Below, piece after piece: positions 44,400 to 58,036 of a stretch of DNA of 64,000 nt. The stretch comes from Amphimedon queenslandica (taxonomy: Eukaryota; Porifera; Demospongiae; Haplosclerida; Niphatidae): contig NW_003546266.1 of the NCBI RefSeq assembly GCF_000090795.2, positions 414,853-478,852 of the forward strand, written 5' to 3'. Each line of letters opens with the position of its first letter. Within the stretch, counting starts at the first letter, position 1. Below the pieces are notes generated by a model. It was not told where the DNA came from. It saw nothing but the letters and a program-made list of their open reading frames with translations, and searched no databases. Made by a program: the position numbers and the translations under genes.

Positions 44400-46724
44400 T
44401 TTACTATACCCTAGTTGAGTTTGGGTCAAAGAAAAACTGAAATAACTTTTTATAGGAATGTGTGATTAGGATGAAACTTTTACAAGTTTTTTGTTGCCAT
44501 AGTCCATCAAAATCTTTGAAATCCTGGGTCTCTTAGCTCTTAAGAACGCTGAAACCCGGGTTTTCCCTATGAACTCAATGGCATACCAAAAATAACCACA
44601 ATGACGTTTTATGATGTCATAGTCTACATAAGTACATGTGGTCGAGCGCCTAAACTGATAATTCTTCTTTTAAAAAGCAAATAGAGCAAGATCTTGTCAT
44701 AATGATGGGCTGTATGAAGACTAGTTAACTGCAGCAGCTATTGTACTGCTTATCAGCAACAGCAAGACTGTTTTAAGAGTGAAAAACACAGCCAGCATTA
44801 TTCTATGAATATTATTATTTACGTCATTTTGTGACATACCTATATTTTTCAAATTCCACGCAGCTGCTTCCACTTCTGTCCCAAGCTAAATTGGGATATA
44901 GTATAGGTGCATAAAATAAGTCAGTCATCAGATCACTGAGATCAGGTATAAGAGAATTATAGGTGATGTTAGGAGTTAGGGAGGTTTGTAGTAACGTTTT
45001 GTAGATGTTCCTGGTAAATGAATTGAATATGGACTTTGTTTCAGTTCACTTCCGATGAATGCTGGATAACAGATCTTGCAATTGTGAATTGATTCTTGAC
45101 TACTGTAATTTCATAATTTATCACAACACCATTGTGAACACAATCATTGTATAAACATGTTGTCTTATTGTCATAGCAACAATCTATGGCTTTCCATGGT
45201 ATTTAATTAAACCTTCTTATAAGTTTTTATTATTGCAAAAATAAGCAGCCGCAAATATATTACGACCTACAGTATTGTGTTTCTCTTTGTGTATAGTGTC
45301 TGTGTGTCCTTCCTACGTTATTCATGTACATGTAGATTTGTCTATATACATTAACGAAGTGACAACTTTCATAGTCATCTCCACCTTGTAATACTGTAAC
45401 TGCTTCTAGTGTTGACTTCATGAAATAAACTATTATTATTGAAATAAGTAATGTTGCTAACCTAGTCACATTTTTGAGTGTCACCCAATGAGATTAGTTA
45501 TCTTCTTAATTGATTCTGGTATGCAGTAGCTCAAATCTCGCAGTTTCAGGACACTTGCTTACGCATGCCATGTGAATTAAAAGTATTATTACCATTGTTT
45601 TTGTGAGTTTCTTAATTGGTACAATACTCAGTAATGTGACAAACCCATTTGTTACCCGATACAAGAAAATTAACCAGGCAATTTGTGGGAATTATCAATT
45701 AGAAATATGGGTTCCTATTGTTGTGACACTGCCACCTTATCACAACCGAGATTTTGTCAATAAAATATTGCATCAAGAATTTCCTTTTTTTAATACCAAA
45801 CTTGCAATTTAAAGATTTAAAAAAGATAATTTACAAACCTTTCTTTGCTTTGTTCAGCATGTAAATAATGCAAGATAAGTGGATAAAAATGGCTACGACT
45901 GAATTGCATCTGTTCAGACTTCATTTTGCATAAATAATCATTACTCAGCACTAGATGGGTCAAATGACATTGGGCAAAGACCTAAAAACTATGCTTAATT
46001 AAATACAGCATTCAACTCAATTTTCAATTTTGGAGCACTTAACCAGGTTTTCTCATATCGGGACACCTTTTTTGTCCATTCACAACAATAAAAATATCCT
46101 GCAGAATGATTACTATGAGACAAATCCTCTAGAGAAATAATAATAAATATATTATGTCTCTGGCAGGAATTACATAACCAATTAATAATTCTGTTACTCT
46201 TGTCAGTTCACATTCAATATGTTGCCTTCTATGAATGAAGAGATATGTTGCAGTGACTATTCCTGATAATGATGATATTACTTGCTAAATGGAAATTTTG
46301 AAATATCTTTGAAGAACAGTGAGGGAGGAGGAACGTTTGAGACAACTAGTAAACAAGATGATACTATGTCTGTAGAATTAATTGTATTATGTTCAACTTT
46401 CAAACACAAAATGTTATTCTGCAAAATTATTAAATATTTCGAGCACAATGCCTTCTTTAAAATTAATTTCAAAAACCATGTTTCTTCTTTAAGGGAAGCA
46501 TCTGCCACTGAAGACAATAATAAGGATTGAAAATTTTCACAAACACAGTCACTGATGAACATTGTCATTATGCTACAAAGTAATGGTTTGGAGGGCCTGT
46601 TGACAAATTTCGCCATCACTTGAAATATACATGTAATTAATTGTTAAAGTAATCTGCAAATAAAGCAAAAAATAGTATTGGCTATTAAAGCTATCTACAA
46701 CTAATATAATGTATTACTTAATTT
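44400..46724. other. Mostly non-coding; dispersed-repeat fragment at 45676-45770
   Basis: No supported gene. 45676-45770 matches 37428-37520. An open frame at 45260-45484 on the minus strand (EAVTVLQGGDDYESCHF) has no splice support. Confidence 0.4.
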
Positions 46725-46961
46725 GTGACCATAATTTACAAAATGTACCATATGGCGGGTAGTGAAATTTGTCTTTATAGGCAAAAAAATCCAACTTCCT
46801 GAGCTCCACTTATCATTAAATGACTCCAGAGGATGCAAAAAGTTACTATGTAAGTATTAGAAACAATGGTTGTCGAACAGAGCACTCACAGGTTGATATT
46901 TTTCTTTATAGTGATGAATTTTAAAATCCACCATAAGGTACCTTATGTCAATTATGGTCAC
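46725..46961. mobile_element. MITE family A, copy 3
   Basis: GTGACCATAATTTACAAAAT at the left and ATGTCAATTATGGTCAC at the right, 237 bp, the same length as 5777-6013. ATTT occurs at both flanks. Confidence 0.8.
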
Positions 46962-47235
46962 ATTTTAGCATGGAATTTGAATTTTTGAAATAGAAGTGCA
47001 AGAGGTTTCATTCATGAAAAGAAACATTGAATTTTATAGTGTAATTCAATTGCTGCAAGCTTTTTGTCACACCATAACAGATATAATTTCCATATGCTAC
47101 TTTTCAAGTAAATAAAGTGCTTTGGAAGGTACATGTAGAGGCATGTTACTTCCATAGCAAGATATCCCAGAGTGTTGCTTTAAACTGCAAGAAGCACTGA
47201 CATACTGTTTCAATTAATAAATCAGCATTAGAAAA

Positions 47236-47581
47236 TATGCATCACATTCATTGTAATACAATTGCTAAGGTTGCATTTTTAAAACCAGAATTTGACACAC
47301 TGAGGCCTTGAAATGCTTTGTCTGACTCAGTGAACAGGAGTCCAACCAGAGGTGCCCTCCTTGTTTGTGTAAAGCCCAACATACAGTGAGCAAATTCGTG
47401 CAGACAACTTGTGGTCAAACCTTTGATGTGGTTGAGCAATACTTGGGCAACATGTTGCAGAGAGTAGAGAGACTCTCAACTTCTGGCAACAAGTTGCCTC
47501 ACTTATCAAAGGTACTGGCAACGAAGTTGCTCAGTGTATGTTGGGCTTAAGTGACCCTAGAAACTCCATCTCTTGCGACCC
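47236..47581. repeat. Duplicated segment S with a MITE insertion
   Basis: Outside the MITE at 47373-47547 this segment matches 62470-62640: CCAGAATTTGACACACTG, CCTTGAAATGCTTTGTC(T/C)GACTCAGTGAAC, GGAGTCCAAC, AGAGGTGCCCT, AAGTG(A/G)CCC-AGAAACTCCAT. Confidence 0.85.
47373..47547. mobile_element. 175-bp MITE with TAA target duplication (Harbinger-like)
   Basis: Inverted ends AGCCCAACATACAGTGAGCA and the complement, with TAA at 47370-47372 and 47548-47550. The paralogous segment at about 62605 lacks it and reads GTGTAAGTGG across the site, which proves the insertion and its 3-bp duplication. TWA 3-bp duplications are typical of PIF/Harbinger. Confidence 0.85.
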
Positions 47582-50500
47582 GATAACAGTAGGAGTAGGA
47601 GTTGACAGTAACACTGTACTGTCTTATGTGATAGTCTATTAGTCTCGTAATGAGGATCAATTATGCATAACTTTCCGATAAGTATTCAACTTTATGAGAT
47701 CATTGTTAATATTATTTATTATGATAAAATTATTGGGCTTATATATATACTGTTTTACATTTATCTAGTTTTTGTGATTATATTTGCTACATTCTCTCTT
47801 TGACTTTTCATTTGTCTATTCCTTTTTCTAGTTTGGTAATTTTTGTTTGATTTTGTGTTGGTTGAGTTCTTGCACATTGCTAGTAATTACAACTATGCAT
47901 GATTTTTAAAAAGAAATAGTTAGGATACATAGATGGTTGACTACAAAATTGAAGAAATCATGTCACACTTTAGCACACTTAAGAAGTGTAATGAAAGATG
48001 TAGTATGTTATGAAATTTTAATAAGAGGACAGATTTACTTACTGCTAATACCAGTGCTACTTTACAACAGCCTCACTGGGTGCACTTCACTGGCACTGAA
48101 TTTTGAAGAGCCTTTGGTACAGCAGTTCTTATATAAACTTGATTATGTCTTTTTTAAATGTCATATTCACATTGAAACAGTAGAACAGAATGCGAAGACA
48201 AAATACTTCACTAATAGGCAAAATTGAAATATAATAGAACTACTTTGATACAGAGCACTGAGTTTAACAAATACAAATTAAACTTCTAAAATTAAAATTA
48301 GAAGGAACTGCAGCATCAGAAAAGGATTTTATCGTACAACTTAACTAAAATAATAATTACATGACCTCATTTACCAAATTAAAAATAATTTAACTTAAAA
48401 AAGGTCCTGGAATAAAACTTAAACAAATTCTAACTTTCAAATGTAGAAATCATTAAAATAGAAACAAGAGTTGTGTTAAAATAATACATTGGCTACATAG
48501 ACATTTTTATAGTTGTTATCATTCAGTGATTTCACTTTATTGTGTAGATCAACTTGTGTTGATTACTTACTGCCAGCACTGTAAGTGAAATTAAATCAAT
48601 TTATTTTGGTCATAATTATTTTCATATCCTACTGATGACGCACTTCAAAAGTACAGCATGCACTATAAGCCAGCAAGACAACACCAATAATATAAGCCAC
48701 TCGCAGCAGTGATAACCCACCCACAACGATGTTATAAGCCACCCACAATTTAATCAAAAATTTTTATTATTATTTTGAGTAAAAAAGTCATTACAATTCT
48801 CTTTATTTTTGATGGAACGGTGCAGCATAGAACTGATTACACAAAGAGGACTGCAAAAATTCGTCATTACCAGGAAAAACCTCTGCAGGATTACCAAATA
48901 CACAAAGAGGGCTGTAAAAAAATTTATTGATTGGAAAACCTATTATAAAAGTCTTCGTTCCAAGGAGCCATGCCTTCATGCTGTATTGTGTACTGTTTGC
49001 TTTCTCATTTAGATCAGAACCGGCTTTGAAATGGTGTACAATTACAGTGTATCCATCTGATCTTTTGTATTCTAATGCCACTTTTATCTCTTCTTGCTCT
49101 GGCTCTGTTTCCTTCTCTTTTCAGGCACAGTTTTGACGTCTTTATCGTCTCATATTTTGCTACTTCTCAATTTCTTGCTCACAAGCACAAGTTCCATCAG
49201 CCATTATTATTCGATTTGTCAGCATGTGGTAAATCTGCACATGCATTTTCACAGAGCCTTTGACGCGCATCATCATGACACATGTAACTTACAACATGGC
49301 TAGTTTGCGACGTATCTGATTTAAAGTCACCTCCACCTCAGCCGCACACGCCCTCGGGATTGGTGACTGTAAATCAGATACATCATTCCGGGATTGGTGA
49401 CTGTAAATCCGATGCATCATTCGTAGCCATATTATAAGTATTACATAATGCTTTAGTCGAAGTTGTTCTCATAAAAGTATAAAACCTCTTTAAAGAAATT
49501 ATAAAATGACAAAAAAATTTAATATCCTAGATTAGTCATACTAGCACAAACATTTCATCCAAATGCACATATTGATTGAACTTCACTCCTACCTTCATCT
49601 TCTTTGGGTGCGTGGCAGCTGACTTTTTATATCCACCCACACATTCACTCTCTACTCCTGCTCCTAGTCCTACTTTATCTAGCCACCTCCTACTCCAACC
49701 CTTACTCCTACTTTTATTGGTTCCCCTCTTAGCAGTTAATTTGTTGAGCACAAGGGCCTATTTCTTGCATTTCTCGGGACATTTTTCAAATGTTTCTATT
49801 ATAGCCCTATTATGGTTACATTATGCTTATGCTTTTGGGCCCAACAATGCTCAAAATGATGCAGGCATCATCTGCCAAGGCCTAATCATGCTGAAATTCT
49901 TTGGAAATAATTTGGCAAAGAATAGGAGGTTACAATAAGTCATATGATGTCTGTAATCCAAGCCCTATAAAAATGTAAAAAATTACGTTTACACATGTAT
50001 AAATAAATATAGAACACTGGAAGGGATGAGCCCAAGCTAGCAAGGCATGCTATCGTTACATTATATGCAGTAGATTGTACTGGTAGATCATTATGGCTGC
50101 ACTGGACCCCTTTTAATTCTCATGCACACCACCCAGAAACACAGAAAAAACCTAGGCATTCCATTTAGTGGTATGTTCATCGTGATGTCATCAACCACTG
50201 TTACACTGTCTATTATAGTAATCACATACAATGGAAAAGATTCAAGCCAAATCTTGAATGTTGTAAACCGACGATATGACAATGCAGCAATGCATGGCAC
50301 TTTTACTACACTGTTCAATAAAAACAAATTGTCAAAATATGAAGACAAACCAATTTTTGATTTCTTTTGTTGAGGATCTTTCCATGTTCTTGATCTCTTC
50401 ATTGCTGCTGTCCTAGAAAAAGATTTGAATTCTAATATAAACAAAATGACCTCTTACTTCCTCATAAGAGCATCCTCTTCAGTTCTATAATGAAGTCAGT

Positions 50501-51829
50501 ACCTACACTAGCAAATAGAGGTTAATAGATTAATTCATATAATAGGTTAATAGATTAGAGGTTAATAGAGGTTAATATATTAACAGATATAATAGGTTAA
50601 CTTCGGTAAAAGTAATATTTATATTTTTATTGTTATGATGCCAAGAATAATAAACATGAGCAATAAATGTGCTGTTGCAAAAACAATCTTAGGAATTTCA
50701 TTACAGTAATACTCTTGTTTTTTTGTTAATAGATTAATAGAGGTAACACTAGATGTTTCAACCAAACAATAAGTACACATGGCGTATGGGATTGCAATTA
50801 ACGATGCTACGTAATCTATAACACGATAGTTTGTATAGGCCCCGAAATTTTGTGTTGCGATACATATAAGAGTTAGTGATGCAAATCAGTTTGTGATGAT
50901 TTTTGTTGGTATATTAATGATATAATTATATTTTCTTAGGTTCTGAAGATAATTTCTGTTACATGTCTCAAAAATTTGTCACAAAACCTATCTTGAAATA
51001 TGCATTTCACAGAAAGTACTAGTTTCATTTTTAATTTATTCTGATCTAAATAGCCTTCTATGAATGGGGACATGTCAGACAAGGGGACTGCATTTGTATC
51101 AGCTGTGTGTTGTAGAAAAGTACAAGTAAGTGTGAGGATGTGTGATGACAGAAATTGATATGAATTACTTTCTATTATGATATTTTTAGTGTTGTAGGAG
51201 CCAACAGTTGTGGGTTCATTAAGGTAAGTAATGCATTTACATTACTAATAGTTCAGTGATGATAGTAAATAAAATAAAATTAATAATCATATTAACTTTT
51301 TGCTTTTATACATAGCATAGGTGCTGTTCAATGAAATAGATCAGAGACATTTTTTCTAAACTTTCCACATTACTTATGCCGTTTAATTAATAGTATTCTA
51401 GATTCATTTCACCACCTTTCATGCCTACTTGGCATTTGTGACTGGAACTGACAATAGTACCTTATGGTGCAGGATATCAAATTGGAGGAATTGCAGAGAT
51501 CATGTGATGGAAAATGAAAAAAACAGGAAATTTATCCATTGTTTAGCTGTCAATTATCGTAAACTTAACGAGAGAACTTATATGGTAGATAAGTGTGTGC
51601 AAAAACAATTTTTATGGGATGAGTACTTTACAGCGATATAGGAAACATAGAATTAAGTGGCTACAGCTTGAACTTAAACAGATCATTGAAAAAATCAGAA
51701 CTATACAACATGCGAAATAGTTCATTAAATTAACCTACAATAGCTTCATAGTAATTGTTTCATAGTAACAATGATTGCATAAAATCATTTTTAAAAAGTC
51801 TTGAGTCATAATTCTACAAAAACCTAAAA
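47582..51829. other. Non-coding, small repeats only
   Basis: No supported gene. GGGATTGGTGACTGTAAATC is duplicated at about 49356-49410, with a partial inverted partner at 49306-49328 (ATCTGATTTAAAGTCACC). AGGTTAATAGA-type units repeat at 50518-50600. Open frames at 48803-49303, 49576-49938 and 50091-50444 show no motifs. Confidence 0.4.
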
Positions 51830-52092
51830 AATTAAAACAACAAGATTATGTAGGTTTCCGAATGACTAACAAAAATATGAAATGAAAATCCTGCTCATGA
51901 TGCAAAATTCTACTCTACATTGTACTGTCAATGTTATTATGTAAAATTTACAGATCACCTTGCAATGTAGAGTAGAATTTGCGTCACGAGTAGGATCTTC
52001 ATTTTGTATTTTCTTTGAACATTCGGAATCCTACTTAATCTTATTTTTTTTTAATTTTTTATGTTCTTGTTTGTGTTGATTTTTTGTAACAT
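51830..52092. mobile_element. Foldback MITE family Q, copy 2
   Basis: AACAACAAGATTATGTAGG at the left against the complement in the right arm (CCTACTTAATCTTATTTTTT). The centre ATTCTACTCTACATTGTA is matched by CAATGTAGAGTAGAATTTGC. Same family as 41969-42340. Confidence 0.7.
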
Positions 52093-52489
52093 TTATAATA
52101 ATTCTTTAGTTGCCATTGTGATGCTTGTTGATTTTACACAAACAATAATTTTCTTTATTATTATTATCATTGTCATGACTTAACATCATTTACGAGAGGC
52201 AGCATTGAATAGACATGCTAAAGGAATATCAGCTATCCTGATGACAAGTGAAATTAATAGTCTTGACACAAGTCCTTAATCAAGAAGCTGTAAGCGGAGT
52301 GTCCATCTTTCCTGCATGTTATGTTGCAGCTATTTCTGTTCTTCCAGGCTGTTGTCATTCATATAATCATTGCAAATGATACATTAATTGTTTGTTTTTT
52401 AAAATAAAATAAAATCACACACTTGGTAAAACAGTAACATGTACGATTACTACCGTCTTTTAGCTGCAAAGCTCCACTAAATTATTGCA

Positions 52490-53060
52490 GTAGTTTATTC
52501 CAAGCATAGCTTGGTAAAAAGTAAATTGCTTCTTTCAGAGCTGCAGATCTGAGCATGGGTGATCACACCCAAATTTTGGAGCACATGCTTCTTTAATTAA
52601 CAAAATGGCGGCATGCAACTAAAATGGCTCTATCCAGCAGCTACAATATCACTTTTTCTTTACTTGAAGAAAGATCTGATGGGACATGGACCTGCGCATA
52701 GACTGTTGGAGTAGATTGGTGTAAGAATAATCCTTGTAGCACCAACTGATACTGAGATACACACCAACAACTGGATTGACAGGACTTGATGATGATGAAG
52801 ATGATGAAGAGGAAAAAAAGGTGGCTGAACAAAACAATCGGTTCACCGATTTTTGGCTTTCCTCTTAGGCAAGGTCTAGAGCCACACTATAGATACCATT
52901 AGAGTCCTCTGGTCAAGTTGAGGTCCTCTATAATGTTTGGTAAGCATAGGAGCTCATTTTCCTGGTAAAGCCAGGCTGCAAATTTCGTGGCAGCCATTTT
53001 GTTTGGGAGTGAATCCTACTTAGTAACGCTACAGCGTTACTAATATAGTATTTGCTTCAC
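52490..53060 (-). repeat. Hairpin-ended dispersed repeat R, copy 2 (inverted)
   Basis: Reverse-complement partner of 41078-41625. Its right end carries the hairpin AGTAACGCTACAGCGTTACT. The open frames over the interior (GATGATGAAGATGATGAAGA) are low-complexity. Confidence 0.7.
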
Positions 53061-55260
53061 ATAAAAGGCTTTAGTTGTGATATCTACACTCCTTGTTCAT
53101 TTATTCAAAACTTGCTGTTACCATCTACTACTTTACATGAGCAGTGTTTTTAGCTCCATTTGTATTTTGTAGTAAGTTCATGACATGTAGAGTAGTAATA
53201 ATTCTGAAGTATCATTGCACTTTATTCTTAATTATGTTTATTTATTAATAGAATGTGACATGAATCATTGCAAAAGTTGAGTTTTGCCTTGTGTGCATTT
53301 TAACAAGCATCACTACCTTCTTCAGTGTATCTACATGTATATTGATGTTCACTAAATTTAATGATGTATCCCTAAATAGGTCCGTAACAACTTGGTTGAG
53401 AGTACTACTACTACAAATTTGACTAGTTCTATAATCTTTTGTTTTTAATTTACTGTATTACTTCAAGTTGTTGTAATAATAAATATTTTATAATTCTAAT
53501 TTTTAATAATAATTTTAATTTTATTATTAATATAAAATGTTCATTCATTATTAATGTACAACAAGTACTCAATGGCTGTACACTACAAAATTAGTCCAAC
53601 AGGGTTGACCAGCAAGGCATATATGTGTAAATTAGTATTTTTAATAAAAATAACTATAACAAAAGCAGCTAACCAGCATTCTAAAAGCCAAAGCCATGCC
53701 TAGATGTATGTAACATTATGACTATGGTACAAGTAGCCAAAGACATGCCTATTTGTGTCTAACATTTGACTGTGGTATAACTTCATTGTCCTAACATCTC
53801 TACAAACAGGAAGAATTAATGCTATGAGATTCTTTAACTTTATGTCTGCAATTCAACCAACTCAATAAATTGGTGCTGTCATGATGTCGTCACGGTAAAA
53901 GATGCAGCACTGTAACAATGGCTTGTTGAAAAAGACACTCCTACAAGTGAAAACTCTGTGCTCCTTTGGTGTTTGTTTATGTGACTCATAAAACACTACA
54001 ATATCTTATATTGACGCAGTTAAAATTAATACTGGTTTTACATTACAATTGTAGTAAAAAGTGGTGATTATAACTAGGCTTCGTAACCCTTAACTTAATG
54101 CTTAAGACTAACAACATAATTAGGCAACAGACTTCTGTCTTCTGAGCCAATCAGTGTTTGCCCCCAGCTACAGTGCTTCAATTACCTTTTTTAAATGCCA
54201 ACTAAAGTTTATGTACAATTAGCATATTTGTATGTACCATTGGGAAATAATGATCTTATGCATAAAACTATTCAAATTATTTCATTTAAGGGCACAGTCT
54301 CAATGTCAGAGTTTGGATTTAAAATATTGCAATTTAATAGATCTTAGTGTATGTTATTTATTCTTGATTATTAGTTTTACCTGTGATTACCCTAGCCATT
54401 TCAATAGGTCATAAAGTAAAATGCTGGCAAGGTTTTAAGAATCTACTTCTACTTCATTTGCAATAAATTTGCTACTCTGTTAATTTTTTTGGGTTCATAA
54501 ATATATTTTAAAAAACTGCACAGACCACTTTAGTGCTGAACGATACCATCATTTATAATTCGGAACATTACTTAATGTTAAGTTTACAGTTCAATAAGTT
54601 TAAATAAAACTTTGTTTATATCAAAAAATATTCTGTGTTTCTGTTGGTCAGAATTTCATTTGGGAAATAAATAATTGTTATCATTAGTTTCATGATGGTA
54701 AGGTTTTGTAAGGCCTTAAGCAACTATTTTCATTTGCAGCCATCTTACTGCAAGAAACTAAAATTAGCTACTTCATGAATAATCACAGTATTCATTGTGT
54801 CTGATGACAACTTTTACATCATAATCACTGTGAGAATTTCTAACAAAACAATTTTAACTAGAATGCCATGAAGGAAACAATGTAAAAAATTTGAATCTCT
54901 TCACAAGGCTAGGTGGACTGTCAGGACCAGATCTTCAACAGCTGCGACATCTCTTCCCTCTATTATTGTCGAAAATATCTTTGATAATAGAAATGAGGTA
55001 GGCAGCTTGGCACCACCACGCACTTGCAATCAATAGCACATCCTAAAACATTCTAAATAGATCTAGACTAATATAGGTGTCAAAGATGTGTTATAGACCT
55101 GAGGTCAGTGTTTTAAGGATGTGATATGTCTCGCAAGAGGACCCCACCATTTTTGACTAATTAAATTTTAACTTAGCACCTACACCATGCCGATGACATC
55201 CACACTATACACACCATGCAGTCTTATGGTTGACTGATTGTTCGTCTTTATTGTAGGAAG
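53061..55260. other. Non-coding, nothing recognised
   Basis: AT-rich sequence without a supported exon or clear repeat boundary. Confidence 0.4.
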
Positions 55261-55274
55261 TTCATGTGACAGCT

Positions 55275-57222
55275 ATGCCAAAGAGGGAAAATCAAAGTGA
55301 TTTAGATGGATCAATGGAGGTCACTCCAATACATTTTAAAGAAATGATCCTGATTTCAGCTTGGATACTCCTGAAGGGCGCAACTCTGGTGAACTACCTA
55401 ACAGTAATTTAATCGTCTTGGGTCAAGTATGCCAAATGTGTAAATTTATTGATCAGATTAATTTAACTTCCAAATGTGCCACACCATTATGTAACGGTAA
55501 GTTAAAACTTATTTGTGTTAGTATGATTGGTCAACAAGGTTGTATTACTTTATAATATCATTGTACTGGTTGTGCTGAGAGACGTATTGCATTTAAAAGC
55601 TTAATTAAGCATGAGACTGAAAACTGTACAGCAGTTGGTCTTGCCTTACAAGTTGCATTTATATGTTCAGGTGCAATGTATTCTCAATATGCTAAAGTAC
55701 TTAAAAATGCTCTTGGCATGTATTGCGCAGGAAAATCAATATTTTATAGGACACTGGCTCTAATGTACCCACATATCAAGAGTATACTAAATGATATGTG
55801 TGAGCAAGCAAAAGAATCAATGAAGCAGAAGAATGACAGGGAGCTTGGATCTTTTGAAAATGCTGTGACATGTGGTGATGCTGCATGGTTAACACGTGGT
55901 CACCAAAGTCAAAATGCTACATAATCTTTATGAAACTATCAACCTGGCAGACTTTTGTACTATAAGCATTTTAATCAAAGAGGTAACAGTGATATATAAC
56001 AGGAGATGACTTGTTTGAAGGTACATCAATATGTGCAGAGGCTGAGTGGGTTTTTAAAAAAGCTATAACTGATAAAATGAACCTTAGCATTCATGTGCAA
56101 GATAATGACAGTACTTCTTCAAAAGCTTTGCTCTCCAATTTTCCTAATTGTAGAATAATTTTGTGTAGTAGTCACATTGCACGAAATCATAAAAAGCATT
56201 TAAAAGGCTTGCTAAGCAAAATGTTTTGAAAGAAGCCAAATTAAAAACTACAAAAAAACTCATCCTGATATTGCTACAGTAAAGTATCACTGCATGAACG
56301 ATGGTATTGGTTGTTTCACTAATGGCTTTATTAAGTCAGGTAGGATAAACTTTTCTGCTATAGTTAAGTCTGTTGGCTGTGACCAACAAGCATTTATAGA
56401 TTGACTTCACTCAATAGCAAAGTACCATGCCAAAAATGTGCATGAATGGGATAGTGGGAAATGTTTCTTTCATGATTTAACTGTGTGCGATTGTGGAAAA
56501 TGTAAGAAAACTGATATTACATGTCAAGGTAAGCCATATAAAACCAAGAATATTTTAAGTTGCCCATTCCATGGTCTTGCTTATGAAATTGCATGTGAAG
56601 CTGTTATTGCCAAAGCAAAACAAATTATCCTTGAGGAGTTAGGTTGTTACCACACTTGTATAATTGAATCATCTCATAATGTATTGCTGCAGTTTAGAAC
56701 AAAGAATTTAAATCTGCAGATGCTTCACTATCATGTTTCCACTTCACTTGGGCTTATACAAAGTAACATGTCCTGGATGTATGTGCATAAGGGGCCAGCT
56801 TACCATTGGTTGCTTTTTCTTTTTGACAGAATGAGCCTACCTAGATTTGATGGTATGGCAGAAGCATTAAAAGCATTAAATGTTCTAGGTTTAAGTCTTT
56901 TTTAAGAGTCAAACAGTGTGATGTGAAATGTAAGAGAAGGCGAGCAAGGAAAAGGCATAGGCAATCTGAACAAGCTGCACATAAATTATGGGTCGAGCAA
57001 CCTAAGACTTGTCACACATATGGTAAGGAAACACCTAAATCATTTCGTAAAAGGAAAGCAAAACGAGATGGGGAGATTAGTAAAACAAAAAGATGTAAAC
57101 TAAGTGTAACTGATTTTGATCAGGATTTAGGCAGTGAGTGTGGCTCATTAGCTACAGAGATTGTGCATGAAACCATCACAAAAGATAAGGTAATTGATCA
57201 GGGAGTATACTATATTAGATGA
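55275..57222 (+). pseudogene. MULE-like DDE transposase, decayed
   Basis: A start at 55275 (MPKRENQSDLDGSMEVTPIH) is followed after a frame change by VCQMCKFIDQ...CAT-PLCNGKLKLICVSM and YHCTGCAERRIAF, a cysteine-rich zinc-binding N-terminus. The catalytic part has AVTCGDAAWLTRGHQSQNAT (first D), HVQDNDSTSSKALLSNFPNC with CSSHIARNHKKH (second D and a C-x-x-H site), HEWDSGKCFFHDLTVCDCGK and IIESSHNVLLQFRTKNLNL (E). A basic C-terminal tail (KRRRARKRHRQSEQAAHK) follows to 57222. The blocks are split by at least four stops or frame changes. The family is common in cnidarians, fish and sponges; the Mutator-like assignment is from the D-D-E and C/H layout and is not certain. Confidence 0.6.
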
Positions 57223-58036
57223 TAGCAATGATGACGATGAAAACTTTCTTTCTAGTTCTAATAGTATTGATAGCAGCATCCTGAATAGCTCTGGTATAGA
57301 TAGTGATTTGGAAGAGTTTATAATCAGTTGTGTTAAATGAACTTGTAGTATTGAAAATTCTTCACACCAACAATCATGCCCACTCAATCCTAGAAACAAA
57401 GGTAAGTCTGCTGATGTTGAATATATGAAATCTGAAGATGCAATGCCTCTAGCAATAGGCAAAACACCTTCCACAGATTGGATGAATTGCTGCTTTATTG
57501 ATACAGGATTATACTGGGGAGAATGTCATTGTCGATACTGATCCACTTCAAACTATGAAACATGCTGAAATATCTCCATATATCTGTCGTAAAGTAAAAG
57601 GAGATGGCAACTGTTTTTACTGAGCAATTTCTAAAGCTATAACTGGGACTGAAAAAGTCATATGCCAATTTGGTCAACTATTTGTACCTTTATAACAAAC
57701 AATGCCTTAGAATTATCAAACTTAGTATTACCACACATGCGTAGTATTAGTTGTGAAAATGCTATGAGTACGATGAAGGCACATATACTACATAAAAAAT
57801 CAAACCAATTTGGTACTTGGGCTTCTGAAAATTAAATTTTTATTGATGCCACTGTGTTTCAATTAAAGGTTCATGTTTCAGTACTGCCAACTCAAAAAAA
57901 AACTGCTGTTGGCATACAATCACTGTTTCATAATGAAGGTTGCCATGACTTATCAGACTGTAATATATATCTGTTTCATACAAATGCAATAAATCACTAT
58001 GATTTAGTCGACTTCAACCTTACATATTTGTCATAA
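57223..58036 (+). pseudogene. OTU-family cysteine protease linked to the MULE-like element
   Basis: After an acidic stretch, the frame near 57585 reads ICRKVKGDGNCFY, a stop, then AISKAITGTE: the OTU catalytic motif D-G-N-C-F-Y-R-A-I with the Arg codon replaced by a stop. The other end of the domain, NIYLFHTNAINHYDLVDF (57960-58017), carries the catalytic H. Between them lie LELSNLVLPHMRSISC and FGTWASEN in other frames. OTU proteases remove ubiquitin-like modifiers. In transposons OTU or Ulp1 domains are known as accessory parts of Mutator-like elements. Decayed by several stops and frame changes. Confidence 0.7.

Noticed and set aside
50091-50444. 117-codon minus-strand open frame
   Set aside because: No recognisable motif, no splice context, and a similar-length open frame lies on the other strand.
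52641-52846. Ser-rich minus-strand frames
   Set aside because: Produced by a GATGATGAAGA low-complexity stretch inside dispersed repeat R.
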